Notes: generated by a model from the letters alone, not told the origin. Shown: positions 1 through 6,024, numbered from the stretch's first letter. The stretch: 6,378 nt of DNA from an uncultured Acetobacter sp. (GCF_937875265.1 NZ_CALLXM010000136.1:1-6378), one strand, 5' to 3'. Translations and numbers: made by a program.

Positions 1-377
1 TCCAGCAACATCCGCACAATGTCCTGCGCAGAATTATCGCAGAACAACTGCCCAAGCTTTTTCTCGTGCCAGGGAATTTTATGCGCGGCCAGCAACTCCA
101 GAAACTGCGCTGGTGTGTAACGGCTAAGCGCAGACCGGGCAAAATGCTTATTTTGAGAAATAAAGCGGTCTGCCCGCATTTCTGTATTGGTAAAATTGCA
201 GCGCCCGCCCCCAGAAATCAGGATTTTACGCCCGACTTCCGGCGCATGATCCAGCACAACAACACGCCGGCCACGCCGTGCTGCAGTAAACGCTGCCATT
301 AGCCCGGCAGCGCCAGCACCAATAATCAACACATCGGGTGAACGCCGTGCGGCGTCGCCACCATTATGAAATGTCAC
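1..377 (-). CDS. HI0933/YhiN/BaiN-family FAD-dependent flavoprotein, N-terminal part (cut by the window edge)
   Basis: This is a partial gene of about 125 codons; its C-terminal part lies beyond the left edge. The translation reads VTFHNGGDAARRSPDVLIIG and continues into the Rossmann dinucleotide-binding motif GAGAAG (residues 20-25), with the FAD-ribose acidic residue D43 at the end of the second strand. Next comes GRKILISGGGRCNFTN (residues 49-64), the signature of the HI0933-like family of NAD(P)/FAD-dependent oxidoreductases (YhiN, BaiN). Members are soluble flavoproteins, mostly of unknown physiological substrate; BaiN was described as a bile-acid 3-dehydro-4,6-reductase in a gut clostridium, which should not be transferred here. 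The start is inferred: GTG at 377-375 lies 5 bases after the stop of the upstream GST gene, and the first dozen residues before the Rossmann fold suit the family. I see no clear Shine-Dalgarno sequence, so translation may be coupled to the GST gene. The family call is firm; the start is less so. Confidence 0.88.
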   Translation of the reverse strand, partial: MTFHNGGDAARRSPDVLIIGAGAAGLMAAFTAARRGRRVVVLDHAPEVGRKILISGGGRCNFTNTEMRADRFISQNKHFARSALSRYTPAQFLELLAAHKIPWHEKKLGQLFCDNSAQDIVRMLL

Positions 378-382
378 GCTTT

Positions 383-1051
383 TTAGAAATCCAGATTGGC
401 GTAATAATCCGGCGGGGTAATGCCGGATACGCGATCGCCCAGAAGCGGGCGGAAACAGGGGCGAGACTTCATGCGGGCATACCAGTCCCGCACCGCCGGA
501 GCTTTGGACCAGTCAATATCGCCAATAAAATCCAGACTGGAGAGATGCGCTGCCGCTGCAAAATCCGCCAGAGACAGGAAATTCCCGGCAAGCCAGTTCC
601 GGTTTTCTGCCAGAAAATTGATGTATTTCAGGTGCGGCTTCATGGCCGCATAGCCTTCACGCAGCACGGTGCCATCGGGGTTACCACGGCCACTGATGCG
701 CTTCATCACCCGCTCACCAATAAAGCGGCGGGATACATCGCGTGCAAAGCGCTGATCGAACCATGCTACCAGCCGCCGCACTTCCACGCGCTCAGCCAGC
801 GTGCGGCCCAGCAGCGGGGTATCGGAATAGGCTTCTTCCAGATACTCGCAGATGACAGAGGAATCCGGCACAACCAGCCCGTTATCTTCCACCAGAACCG
901 GCACTTCAGCTGCCGGATTCATGGCGTAAAATTCCGGGCGTTCTTCCCACACCCGTTCCACGATGGCTTCAAACGGCAGACGTTTTTCACCCAGTACCAG
1001 CCGGATCTTCCGGCAGTAGGGGGAGAGGGGGAGATGATACAGGGTACGCAT
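383..1051 (-). CDS. Glutathione S-transferase family protein
   Basis: This 222-residue protein has the length and layout of a cytosolic GST. The thioredoxin-like N-terminal domain (about residues 1-78) carries the SPYC motif at 10-13 in the active-site position, a cis-proline at V50-P51 within NPAAEVPVL, and the glutathione-gamma-glutamyl binding stretch DSSVICEYLEE at 63-73. The helical C-terminal domain (about 88-205) has the N-capping box S160-L-A-D163 followed by an Ala-rich helix. The reaction expected of the family is glutathione conjugation, or a glutathione-dependent thiol or peroxidase reaction, in the cytoplasm; the substrate cannot be read from sequence. SPYC resembles a glutaredoxin CPYC centre with the first Cys replaced by Ser, so S10 or C13 could activate glutathione. 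The start is the only ATG before an in-frame TAA, but it lacks an obvious Shine-Dalgarno sequence. The gene is first in a probable two-gene unit with the flavoprotein downstream. The longer ORF on the opposite strand is a shadow. Confidence 0.93.
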   Translation of the reverse strand: MRTLYHLPLSPYCRKIRLVLGEKRLPFEAIVERVWEERPEFYAMNPAAEVPVLVEDNGLVVPDSSVICEYLEEAYSDTPLLGRTLAERVEVRRLVAWFDQRFARDVSRRFIGERVMKRISGRGNPDGTVLREGYAAMKPHLKYINFLAENRNWLAGNFLSLADFAAAAHLSSLDFIGDIDWSKAPAVRDWYARMKSRPCFRPLLGDRVSGITPPDYYANLDF

Positions 1052-1228
1052 GAGAAAGATTTATGACATTGTCTGCAAACACGCCAGAGGGTAATTCGGG
1101 CACACAGATATCAAATTATAAGAAAAGGCCTCCTCACGCCCGGCACAGATGCTCGACAGACGCCCCATCCAGCGTGTACCACTGCCTTTCTTTCCCGTCC
1201 GATCCTACGTTAGCGAGATCTCACGTCC
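1052..1228. other. Divergent intergenic spacer between the GST gene and minC
   Basis: These 177 bases must hold the promoters of both the leftward GST unit and the rightward min operon. On the minus strand a perfect TATAAT occurs at 1120-1115, about 64 bases before the GST start, but no good -35 hexamer lies 16-19 bases upstream of it. On the plus strand a partial -35 (TTGTCT, 1069-1074) has no convincing -10 partner. The palindrome GAGATCTC (1215-1222) sits just before the minC start codon. No conserved coding is apparent; the open frame on the plus strand from 1063 to 1377 has no recognisable domain and runs into minC out of frame. Confidence 0.6.
1115..1120 (-). promoter_or_regulatory. Possible -10 element for the GST/flavoprotein unit
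   Basis: Read leftward, the sequence is exactly TATAAT in an A/T-rich patch of an otherwise GC-rich region. It would place a transcript start about 50-60 bases before the GST ATG. The absence of a recognisable -35 element keeps this tentative. Confidence 0.25.
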
Positions 1229-1927
1229 TTGTCCGACACGGCATCCCCCCTCCCCCGCATTCGTATTTCAGGCCGGTCTTTTCTGGCACTTACCCTGACA
1301 CCGGAAGCCCCACTGGAAAGCTGGCTAAGCGCACTGGATCACCAGATTGCCCGTTCTGCCGGTTTTTTTGCCGGTAAGCCCATCATTCTGGACCTCAGCA
1401 TGCTGAGCGCTGAAACCCTCCACCTTGCTGACCTGATGCCTGCCCTGAAAGACCGCGGTATCCGCGTGATTGGCATTGAGGGCGGAGACCGTACATGGCC
1501 AGCACTGTCAGAATGGGAGTGGCCGGAAAGTTTTGCCGGAGGTCGCGCCTCTGCCGAGATGGCCATTCCCGAAGATGACGTCCCCCAAGCTCCCGGACCA
1601 CGTACGCTGACCCTTGAAGACCCCATTCGCTCCGGCCAGCATATTGTCTGGCCTGATGGAGATGTGGTGATTCTTGGCTCCGTGGCCTCGGGCGCGGAAG
1701 TTTCCGCGGGTGGGTCCATCCATGTATATGGTGCTTTGCGCGGACGAGCCATTGCGGGAATTGGCGGCCATGCTGACGCACGCATCTTTACCCGTGCTCT
1801 GCAAGCCGAGCTGGTGGCAATAGACGGATTTTACGCTACAGCAGAAGAAATGGACGCGGACCAGACAAGTAAACCCACACAGGTTGCACTTTCCGGGGAA
1901 ACACTCACTTTCTCTTCCCTTACGTAA
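1229..1927 (+). CDS. minC: Septum site-determining protein MinC
   Basis: MinC blocks FtsZ polymerisation away from midcell and is brought to the membrane by MinD. The 232-residue protein has both expected domains. The N-terminal FtsZ-inhibiting domain (about 10-95) shows IRISGRSF at 11-18, then FFAGKPIILDLS at 46-57. A variable acidic/proline-rich linker (about 96-125) follows. The C-terminal beta-helical domain (about 126-206) carries the MinD-contact signature RSGQ (134-137), GAEV (155-158), IHVYG (164-168) and RGRAIAG (171-177). About 25 polar residues trail the domain. The start is TTG at 1229: an in-frame TAG at 1211-1213 blocks any longer reading, the next in-frame ATG lies well inside the N-domain, and the conserved fold begins at about residue 10. 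Only a weak GAG (1215-1217) could serve as ribosome binding site, which fits low MinC synthesis relative to MinD. The gene is first in the minCDE operon. The family call is very secure and the start fairly so. Confidence 0.95.
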   Translation: MSDTASPLPRIRISGRSFLALTLTPEAPLESWLSALDHQIARSAGFFAGKPIILDLSMLSAETLHLADLMPALKDRGIRVIGIEGGDRTWPALSEWEWPESFAGGRASAEMAIPEDDVPQAPGPRTLTLEDPIRSGQHIVWPDGDVVILGSVASGAEVSAGGSIHVYGALRGRAIAGIGGHADARIFTRALQAELVAIDGFYATAEEMDADQTSKPTQVALSGETLTFSSLT

Positions 1928-2070
1928 GACTGGTTACGGAAAAGAATTCGCCTCAGGTGAATATTATCCGTTTCATTTTTGATGACAAATTGTAAGGTTG
2001 CCGCCACATGCAGCTGTCACGCCAAGCTGACGGCAAGAGCAGCCTTAAGACCAAATGAGGAATAATACGG
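1928..2070 (+). other. minC-minD intergenic spacer
   Basis: The 143 bases between minC and minD contain no recognisable gene. An imperfect hairpin, ATTCGCC-TCA-GGTGAAT (1945-1961), has one G-U pair and is followed some 10 bases later by a short T-run (CATTTTTG). It is a weak terminator or processing-site candidate. The last part carries the minD ribosome binding site. I could not identify a convincing promoter pair, although a gap of this size would allow an independent minDE promoter. Confidence 0.5.
2057..2061 (+). promoter_or_regulatory. Ribosome binding site of minD
   Basis: GAGGA lies 9 bases before the ATG of minD. It is a much better match to the 16S anti-Shine-Dalgarno sequence than anything before minC, which suggests that minD is translated more efficiently than minC. 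It also fixes the minD start at 2071. Confidence 0.75.
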
Positions 2071-2886
2071 ATGTCAAAGGTTCTGGTCGTCACGTCCGGC
2101 AAAGGTGGGGTGGGTAAAACTACCACCACGGCTGCCCTAGGCGCAGCACTGGCAAAAAATGGCCAGACTGTTGTGCTTGTTGATTTCGATGTCGGCCTGC
2201 GGAACCTTGATCTGGTAATGGGCGCCGAACGCCGCGTAGTGTTCGACCTCATCAACGTTATTCAGGGCGATGCCAATCTGGCACAGGCGCTTATCAAGGA
2301 TAAGCGCGTCCCCTCTCTCTCCCTGCTGCCAGCCTCCCAGACACGGGACAAAGATGCCCTGACGTCCGAAGGCGTGGCCAAGGTGATTGATGATCTGCGC
2401 AAAAAATTTGACTGGGTGATTTGTGACAGCCCCGCAGGCATTGAGCGCGGCGCACAGATGGCCATGTATCACGCTGATATGGCCGTGATTGTCACTAATC
2501 CGGAAGTCTCTTCCGTGCGTGACAGTGACCGGATTATCGGCATGCTGGATAGCACAACCGAGAAAGCCAAGAACGGTGAGAAGATGGAAAAACATCTTCT
2601 CCTCACCCGTTATGACCCGCAGCGCGCCTCGCGCGGTGACATGCTGGGCACGGATGATGTGCTGGAAATCCTCTCCATTCCGCTTTTGGGTATTATCCCG
2701 GAAAGCGGCGACGTACTGCGGGCCTCAAACGTGGGAGCCCCGGTTACGATAGCTGAACCCGAAAGCGCGGCAGCACGGGCTTACACCGATGCTGCACGTC
2801 GTCTGGCGGGTGAGAAGCTCGAAGTCACCATTCCCACGGAACGCAAAGGCCTGTTTGACTGGCTGTTTAAACGGAGAGTCTCATGA
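2071..2886 (+). CDS. minD: Septum site-determining ATPase MinD
   Basis: MinD is a ParA/MRP-class deviant-Walker ATPase. It dimerises with ATP, binds the inner membrane, recruits MinC and is released by MinE-stimulated hydrolysis. All hallmarks are visible in the 271 residues: the deviant Walker A motif GKGGVGKTT at 10-18, with signature lysine K11 and K16; D38 and D40 in the switch I strand (VDFD); the switch II/Walker B-like CDSPAGIE at 118-125 with D119; and a C-terminal amphipathic membrane-targeting helix, KGLFDWLFKRR, at about 259-269. The length matches the E. coli protein (about 270). ATG at 2071 has GAGGA 9 bases upstream and directly begins the conserved MSKVLVVTSGKGG. The stop overlaps the minE start (ATGA), implying translational coupling and a matched MinD:MinE supply. 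Nothing suggests a defect. Confidence 0.98.
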   Translation: MSKVLVVTSGKGGVGKTTTTAALGAALAKNGQTVVLVDFDVGLRNLDLVMGAERRVVFDLINVIQGDANLAQALIKDKRVPSLSLLPASQTRDKDALTSEGVAKVIDDLRKKFDWVICDSPAGIERGAQMAMYHADMAVIVTNPEVSSVRDSDRIIGMLDSTTEKAKNGEKMEKHLLLTRYDPQRASRGDMLGTDDVLEILSIPLLGIIPESGDVLRASNVGAPVTIAEPESAAARAYTDAARRLAGEKLEVTIPTERKGLFDWLFKRRVS

Positions 2887-3209
2887 CCTTCCTCTCCAGC
2901 ATCTTCAAGCGTCGCTCCTCCGCACCCGTCGCGCGCGACCGCTTGCAGATCCTGCTCGCTCATGAACGCACTTCTGGAGGGGACGGCAAGGATGACCTGC
3001 TGGCCCAGCTCCATCGGGAAATCATGGAAGTTATTAAACGGCACGTCGCTGTGGATCAGGACAAGGTGCAGATCAAGCTTGATCGCGGTGCCCACTGCTC
3101 CACACTTGAAATTGACGTGGAAGTGCCAGGCCTGACTGACGCTAAACCAGCAGAAAAGCTCGCGGCCACTCCAGCAGCCAAGGCTGTGCCTCAGAGCAAG
3201 AAAGCCTAA
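2883..3209 (+). CDS. minE: Cell division topological specificity factor MinE
   Basis: MinE stimulates MinD ATPase activity, displaces MinC, and so produces the pole-to-pole MinD gradient that leaves midcell free for FtsZ. The 108-residue protein starts with a short amphipathic membrane-binding segment (MTFLSSIFKRR, 1-11). The MinD-contact region APVARDRLQILLAHER follows (14-29), and then the dimerisation domain (about 36-82) with EIMEVIKRHVAVDQDKVQIK and the closing strand TLEIDVEVP. It is longer than E. coli MinE (88 residues) because of a low-complexity Ala/Lys/Pro tail (about 86-108) of unknown role. The ATG overlaps the minD TGA, and GGAG at 2873-2876 inside minD lies 6 bases upstream. 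A strong stem-loop follows 22 bases after the stop, so minE is the last gene of the operon. Confidence 0.97.
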   Translation: MTFLSSIFKRRSSAPVARDRLQILLAHERTSGGDGKDDLLAQLHREIMEVIKRHVAVDQDKVQIKLDRGAHCSTLEIDVEVPGLTDAKPAEKLAATPAAKAVPQSKKA

Positions 3210-3231
3210 GGCTTTTCAATCTGATCCAATA

Positions 3232-3268
3232 AAAAACCCGGCCTGCCATGGTAGCAGACCGGGTTTTT
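3232..3268. terminator. Bidirectional intrinsic terminator between minE and the GntR gene
   Basis: The arms AAAAACCCGG (3232-3241) and CCGGGTTTTT (3259-3268) pair perfectly. After one C/A mismatch the stem continues with CTGC/GCAG (3243-3246 and 3254-3257) around a 7-base loop (CATGGTA). The T-run on the right arm ends rightward minE transcripts. The A-run on the left arm becomes a U-run for leftward transcripts, so it can also end the ABC-GntR unit, whose last stop codon lies 22 bases away. Confidence 0.92.
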
Positions 3269-3289
3269 CTTTGCCTGTAGAATGCTCGC

Positions 3290-3979
3290 TCAGCTAGGCA
3301 GCAATGGCTCAAGCCAGGAACGAGCCTGCTCGAAATCTTCACGGATAGCCGCCACAGCTGCCACCACGTCATGCTGCCTGAACGCTTCAAGCAATAGCAT
3401 GTGCGGGTGGTTGGCCTCAGCAGGATTAGCAAGAGGCAGACCGTTGGTGCCTGCGTAAAAGGGGCCAATCCGTGCCCAAAGCCGCTGCATGATCCCGGCA
3501 GTAAGGGTCAGGCTGGAAAACTCGGCAATCGCCCCATGGAAAGCCGCATTCCCAACAGCAGACTGGTGGGGGTCACCCGCCTGATAGCCATCGATAAAAG
3601 ACTGATGGCACACTTCCAGTGCAGCAATCTGTTCCGGGGTAATATACTCCGCCACGTTGCGCGTCAGCCGCTCTTCCAGATCTGCACGAAGAGGGTGCAC
3701 TTCCTGAAACACCTCGCGTGAGAGAGCAGGCACGCGTGCAGTATTGCGTTCATCCAGTTCCAGCGCCTGTTCAGACACCAGACGCAGAAGGGCCTCACGC
3801 ACCGGGGTCGGGCTAAGCTTGAGGGAGGCGGCCAGCGGACGGAGTACCAGACGCTCTCCGCCCTTGTAGGTGCTTAAAACCAGACGCTCTCTGATCTGCT
3901 GATAAGCATAAGCGGCTAAAGCCCCTTTGGCCGCCGGGCGGTCGGTATCCAGATCGGGCGCGTCGTCATGCATCATCAT
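3290..3979 (-). CDS. GntR-family transcriptional regulator, FCD (FadR-type) subfamily
   Basis: This 229-residue protein has the two parts of FadR-like GntR regulators. The winged helix-turn-helix (about 20-86) starts with AYAYQQIRERLVLSTYKGGERL and contains the recognition region LKLSPTPVREALLRLVSEQALEL (53-75). The all-helical FCD ligand-binding domain spans about 90-225. FCD domains usually bind a metal through a D-x3-H pair and two further His residues. Here the matching positions read N144, H148, H191 and D215, so the site is altered (my alignment by eye). Such proteins are dimeric repressors or activators that respond to organic acids or similar metabolites. Three consecutive ATG codons (3979-3971) can start translation; AGGTGA at 3989-3994 lies 9 bases before the first. 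The start lies inside the end of the ABC exporter gene (14-base overlap), so the two are co-transcribed and probably coupled. Control of that exporter is plausible but inferred; the ligand is unknown. Confidence 0.92.
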   Translation of the reverse strand: MMMHDDAPDLDTDRPAAKGALAAYAYQQIRERLVLSTYKGGERLVLRPLAASLKLSPTPVREALLRLVSEQALELDERNTARVPALSREVFQEVHPLRADLEERLTRNVAEYITPEQIAALEVCHQSFIDGYQAGDPHQSAVGNAAFHGAIAEFSSLTLTAGIMQRLWARIGPFYAGTNGLPLANPAEANHPHMLLLEAFRQHDVVAAVAAIREDFEQARSWLEPLLPS

Positions 3980-5840
3980 TCGTATGGGTCACCTGCTGGT
4001 TCAGAAAGTTTTTATACGGGCCGTCCTGCTGTTCCAGCCGGGAGGGAGAACCATCCTCCACAATCCTGCCGTCCTGCATCACGACGATCCTATCAAAATT
4101 CCGCAATGTTGAAAGCCGATGTGCTACAGCAATTACGGTACGGCCCACCATTAGCCGTTCCAGCGCTTTTTGCACATGCGCTTCGCTCTCCGTATCCAGA
4201 GCACTGGTCGCCTCATCCAGAATCAGGATCGGCGCGTTGCGCAGAAAGGCGCGGGCAATGGCAACCCTCTGCCTCTGCCCACCGGAAAGCTTCACGCCGC
4301 GATCACCCACCAGTGTTTGAAACCCCTGCGGCATGGCCTCAATAAAGTCCGCACACCCTGCGGCGGCAGAGGCAGCCCGCACGGCATCATCCGTTGCATC
4401 AGGCCGCCCGTAGCGAATGTTTTCCATCACGGAGCGATGCAGGAGCGAGACATCCTGCGGCACAATGGAAAGGCAGGCGCGCAGGCCATCATCCGTCAGG
4501 CTGCAAATATCCTGCCCATCAATCAGAATAAGGCCTTCCTGCACAAAGCGCAGGCGCTGCAACAGGGCCAGAACCGTGCTTTTGCCGGACCCGGAACGCC
4601 CGACCAGCCCCACGCGGGTTCCGGCAGTAATGTGCAGATTAAAGCCATCCAGCACCCGTGCTCCACCCGGATAGGCAAACCCGACATCGTTAAACACAAT
4701 TTCCCCGCGCACCGGGCCAGGGTGGCGCACGGCATCATCCCGGTCCGGCATATCATGCGGCACCAGCAGCGCGGCCAGCACTTCAGAAAGGCGGGCATTG
4801 TGCTGAATGGTTTCCACCAGCGCCATCGCCAGATCCCGCGTGCCATGCAAAATGGCAAAGCCGAGGGTGATGACCATAACCACCTCCCCCACACTCGCTT
4901 CCCCACGCTGCCAGAGCAGCACCGCCCAGATCAGCAGGCCCGCTGTAAGCACAGCCGTCAGCACGGCATGCACCATGCGTAGCTTTTCCATGTAGCGGAG
5001 GGAGCGCAGCCGCTCGCCCATTTCCTTGCCCGCAAGCGAGTTGAAGCGCTGGCGTTCCTGCGTGCGCATTCCAAAGGCGCGCACCAGAGCGATATTGCCC
5101 ATTACATCCAGCGTTTCGCCCTCAAGCCCCGCAGCCGCTGCAGCGTAATCTCCGTGCAAAGCACGCCCGCGCACCGCCAGACGAAACATCAGCAGGCAGA
5201 GTGCTGCCGCCATGACCACCGTCACCCCGCCCATCAGCCAGCTGACGGACAGCATGAGCGTTACGGACAGAATGACATTCAGCGCAGGAGGCAAAACACT
5301 CCACGCCAGAAGATTTTCAATGGTGAAGCAGACATTCCCCGCCGTCGCGATCCGGGCTGCCAGAGATGTGGGCATACGCTCGGAAAAATAGGCCGGAGAA
5401 TGGCCCGTCAGAAAGCGGAACAGGTCGCGCCGGATATCACCCGTCATTTCAATAAAGGTGCGGGACGCAAACCAGCCCGCAATGCGCCAGCCCATATTAT
5501 CCATAGCAATCAACACAGCCAGAACTGCCACGGCCTGCCAGACGGCCTCCACCGGGCCATCATGCGCCGTAGCGGTCATGACATCCACCAGATGCCGCAC
5601 GGCGTAGGAAGACATGACAGCACACCCGATTGCCAGCCCGACCGAGCCAAACACCATGCCATGCGCCACAGCCCGATTGCGCATATAGCGCAGCAGAAAC
5701 GCCACAGGCCGCCCGGCATACACATGCAGCTCACGGTCCGGCACCACGATGGTTTTGTCGTCCTGCTCGGTGCCAGCTGTTCCGCTTGATGGTTCTGCCT
5801 GCCCGAGCTGTTTGCCAGACTGCGTGACCGATCCTGCCAT
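3966..5840 (-). CDS. ABC exporter half-transporter, permease and ATPase fused (MdlB/MsbA-like)
   Basis: This inner-membrane exporter works as a dimer. From the chosen start it has 624 residues. A hydrophilic N-terminal stretch of about 45 residues comes first. A six-helix type I exporter membrane domain follows (about 46-350), with hydrophobic segments near 59-81, 98-122, two around 180-230, and two between about 290 and 345. The ATPase domain contains the Walker A motif GRSGSGKST (414-422, K420), Q-loop Q462, signature LSGGQ (518-522), Walker B ILILDE (538-543, catalytic E543), D-loop SALD and H-loop H574, so it should be active. The substrate cannot be inferred; lipid, drug or peptide export are all possible. 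ATG 5840-5838 is preferred because a purine-rich AAAAGGGGG precedes it. Alternatives are ATG at 5897 (SD too close) and GTG at 5936, adding 19 or 32 residues. Its end overlaps the GntR gene. Confidence 0.94.
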   Translation of the reverse strand: MAGSVTQSGKQLGQAEPSSGTAGTEQDDKTIVVPDRELHVYAGRPVAFLLRYMRNRAVAHGMVFGSVGLAIGCAVMSSYAVRHLVDVMTATAHDGPVEAVWQAVAVLAVLIAMDNMGWRIAGWFASRTFIEMTGDIRRDLFRFLTGHSPAYFSERMPTSLAARIATAGNVCFTIENLLAWSVLPPALNVILSVTLMLSVSWLMGGVTVVMAAALCLLMFRLAVRGRALHGDYAAAAAGLEGETLDVMGNIALVRAFGMRTQERQRFNSLAGKEMGERLRSLRYMEKLRMVHAVLTAVLTAGLLIWAVLLWQRGEASVGEVVMVITLGFAILHGTRDLAMALVETIQHNARLSEVLAALLVPHDMPDRDDAVRHPGPVRGEIVFNDVGFAYPGGARVLDGFNLHITAGTRVGLVGRSGSGKSTVLALLQRLRFVQEGLILIDGQDICSLTDDGLRACLSIVPQDVSLLHRSVMENIRYGRPDATDDAVRAASAAAGCADFIEAMPQGFQTLVGDRGVKLSGGQRQRVAIARAFLRNAPILILDEATSALDTESEAHVQKALERLMVGRTVIAVAHRLSTLRNFDRIVVMQDGRIVEDGSPSRLEQQDGPYKNFLNQQVTHTNDDA

Positions 5841-5844
5841 CCTG

Positions 5845-5853
5845 CCCCCTTTT
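5845..5853 (-). promoter_or_regulatory. Ribosome binding site favouring the 5840 start of the ABC exporter
   Basis: Read on the minus strand, AAAAGGGGG sits 4 bases before the ATG at 5840, and AAAGGA lies just further upstream. The other two possible starts have no suitably spaced purine-rich sequence, so this site decides the start call. Confidence 0.55.
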
Positions 5854-5953
5854 CCTTTGTTCGTCAGATCTGCGTTGCCCGCCTCTTTCCGCCTCATCTC
5901 TCTTGGGAAGACGGCGCTATGATGGCAACCGCACACAGAAACGCAGAAAGGTT

Positions 5954-5967
5954 AAAAAAGCTTTTTT
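5954..5967. repeat. A/T palindrome AAAAAAGCTTTTTT
   Basis: A perfect 14-base palindrome made of an A-tract and a T-tract around GC. It is unlikely to be a terminator because it has no GC-rich stem. It may act as intrinsically bent or easily bound promoter DNA for one or both divergent genes. Confidence 0.5.
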
Positions 5968-5995
5968 TATGCCGTGCATGCCCCCGAACGCTTGC

Positions 5996-6011
5996 GTCTT
6001 GCGCGCAAGAC
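5996..6011. promoter_or_regulatory. Perfect 16-base palindrome, candidate operator upstream of cysG
   Basis: GTCTTGCGCGCAAGAC is identical to its reverse complement over all 16 bases and ends 7 bases before the Shine-Dalgarno sequence of cysG. Its half-site CTTGCG also occurs just upstream (5991-5996), and CTTGC recurs at 6014-6018. The arrangement fits a dimeric regulator binding site. In RNA it could fold into a 6-base-pair hairpin with a CGCG loop near the ribosome binding site. The regulator is unknown. Confidence 0.45.
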
Positions 6012-6018
6012 TGCTTGC

Positions 6019-6024
6019 AGAGGA
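6019..6024 (+). promoter_or_regulatory. Ribosome binding site of cysG
   Basis: AGAGGA lies 4 bases before the ATG at 6029 (5 bases counted from its GAGG core) and supports that start over two in-frame ATG codons further upstream (5978 and 5969), which have no comparable site. Confidence 0.6.

Noticed and set aside
338..1066. A 242-codon open frame on the plus strand, longer than the GST gene on the other strand
   Set aside because: Its translation is rich in His, Arg, Gln and Cys with no domain, while the opposite strand encodes a complete GST with active-site motif, cis-proline and N-capping box.
1063..1377. A possible small gene or leader peptide before minC
   Set aside because: The frame lacks a ribosome binding site and any domain, and overlaps the secure start of the MinC N-domain in another frame.
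2137..2595. A 152-codon minus-strand open frame inside minD
   Set aside because: It is antisense to highly conserved MinD motifs and has no recognisable features of its own.
4170..4982. A 270-codon open frame on the plus strand opposite the ABC exporter
   Set aside because: It is antisense to the ATPase domain and part of the membrane domain, has a composition typical of a reverse reading of GC-rich coding DNA, and shows no motif.
5154..5789. A 211-codon plus-strand open frame opposite the exporter's N-terminal half
   Set aside because: It is very rich in His, Gln and Arg, has no recognisable domain, and is explained as a shadow of the exporter gene.
5954..5968. A terminator at the A/T palindrome
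   Set aside because: It has no GC-rich stem, and both adjoining genes read away from it, so no transcript is expected to end here.
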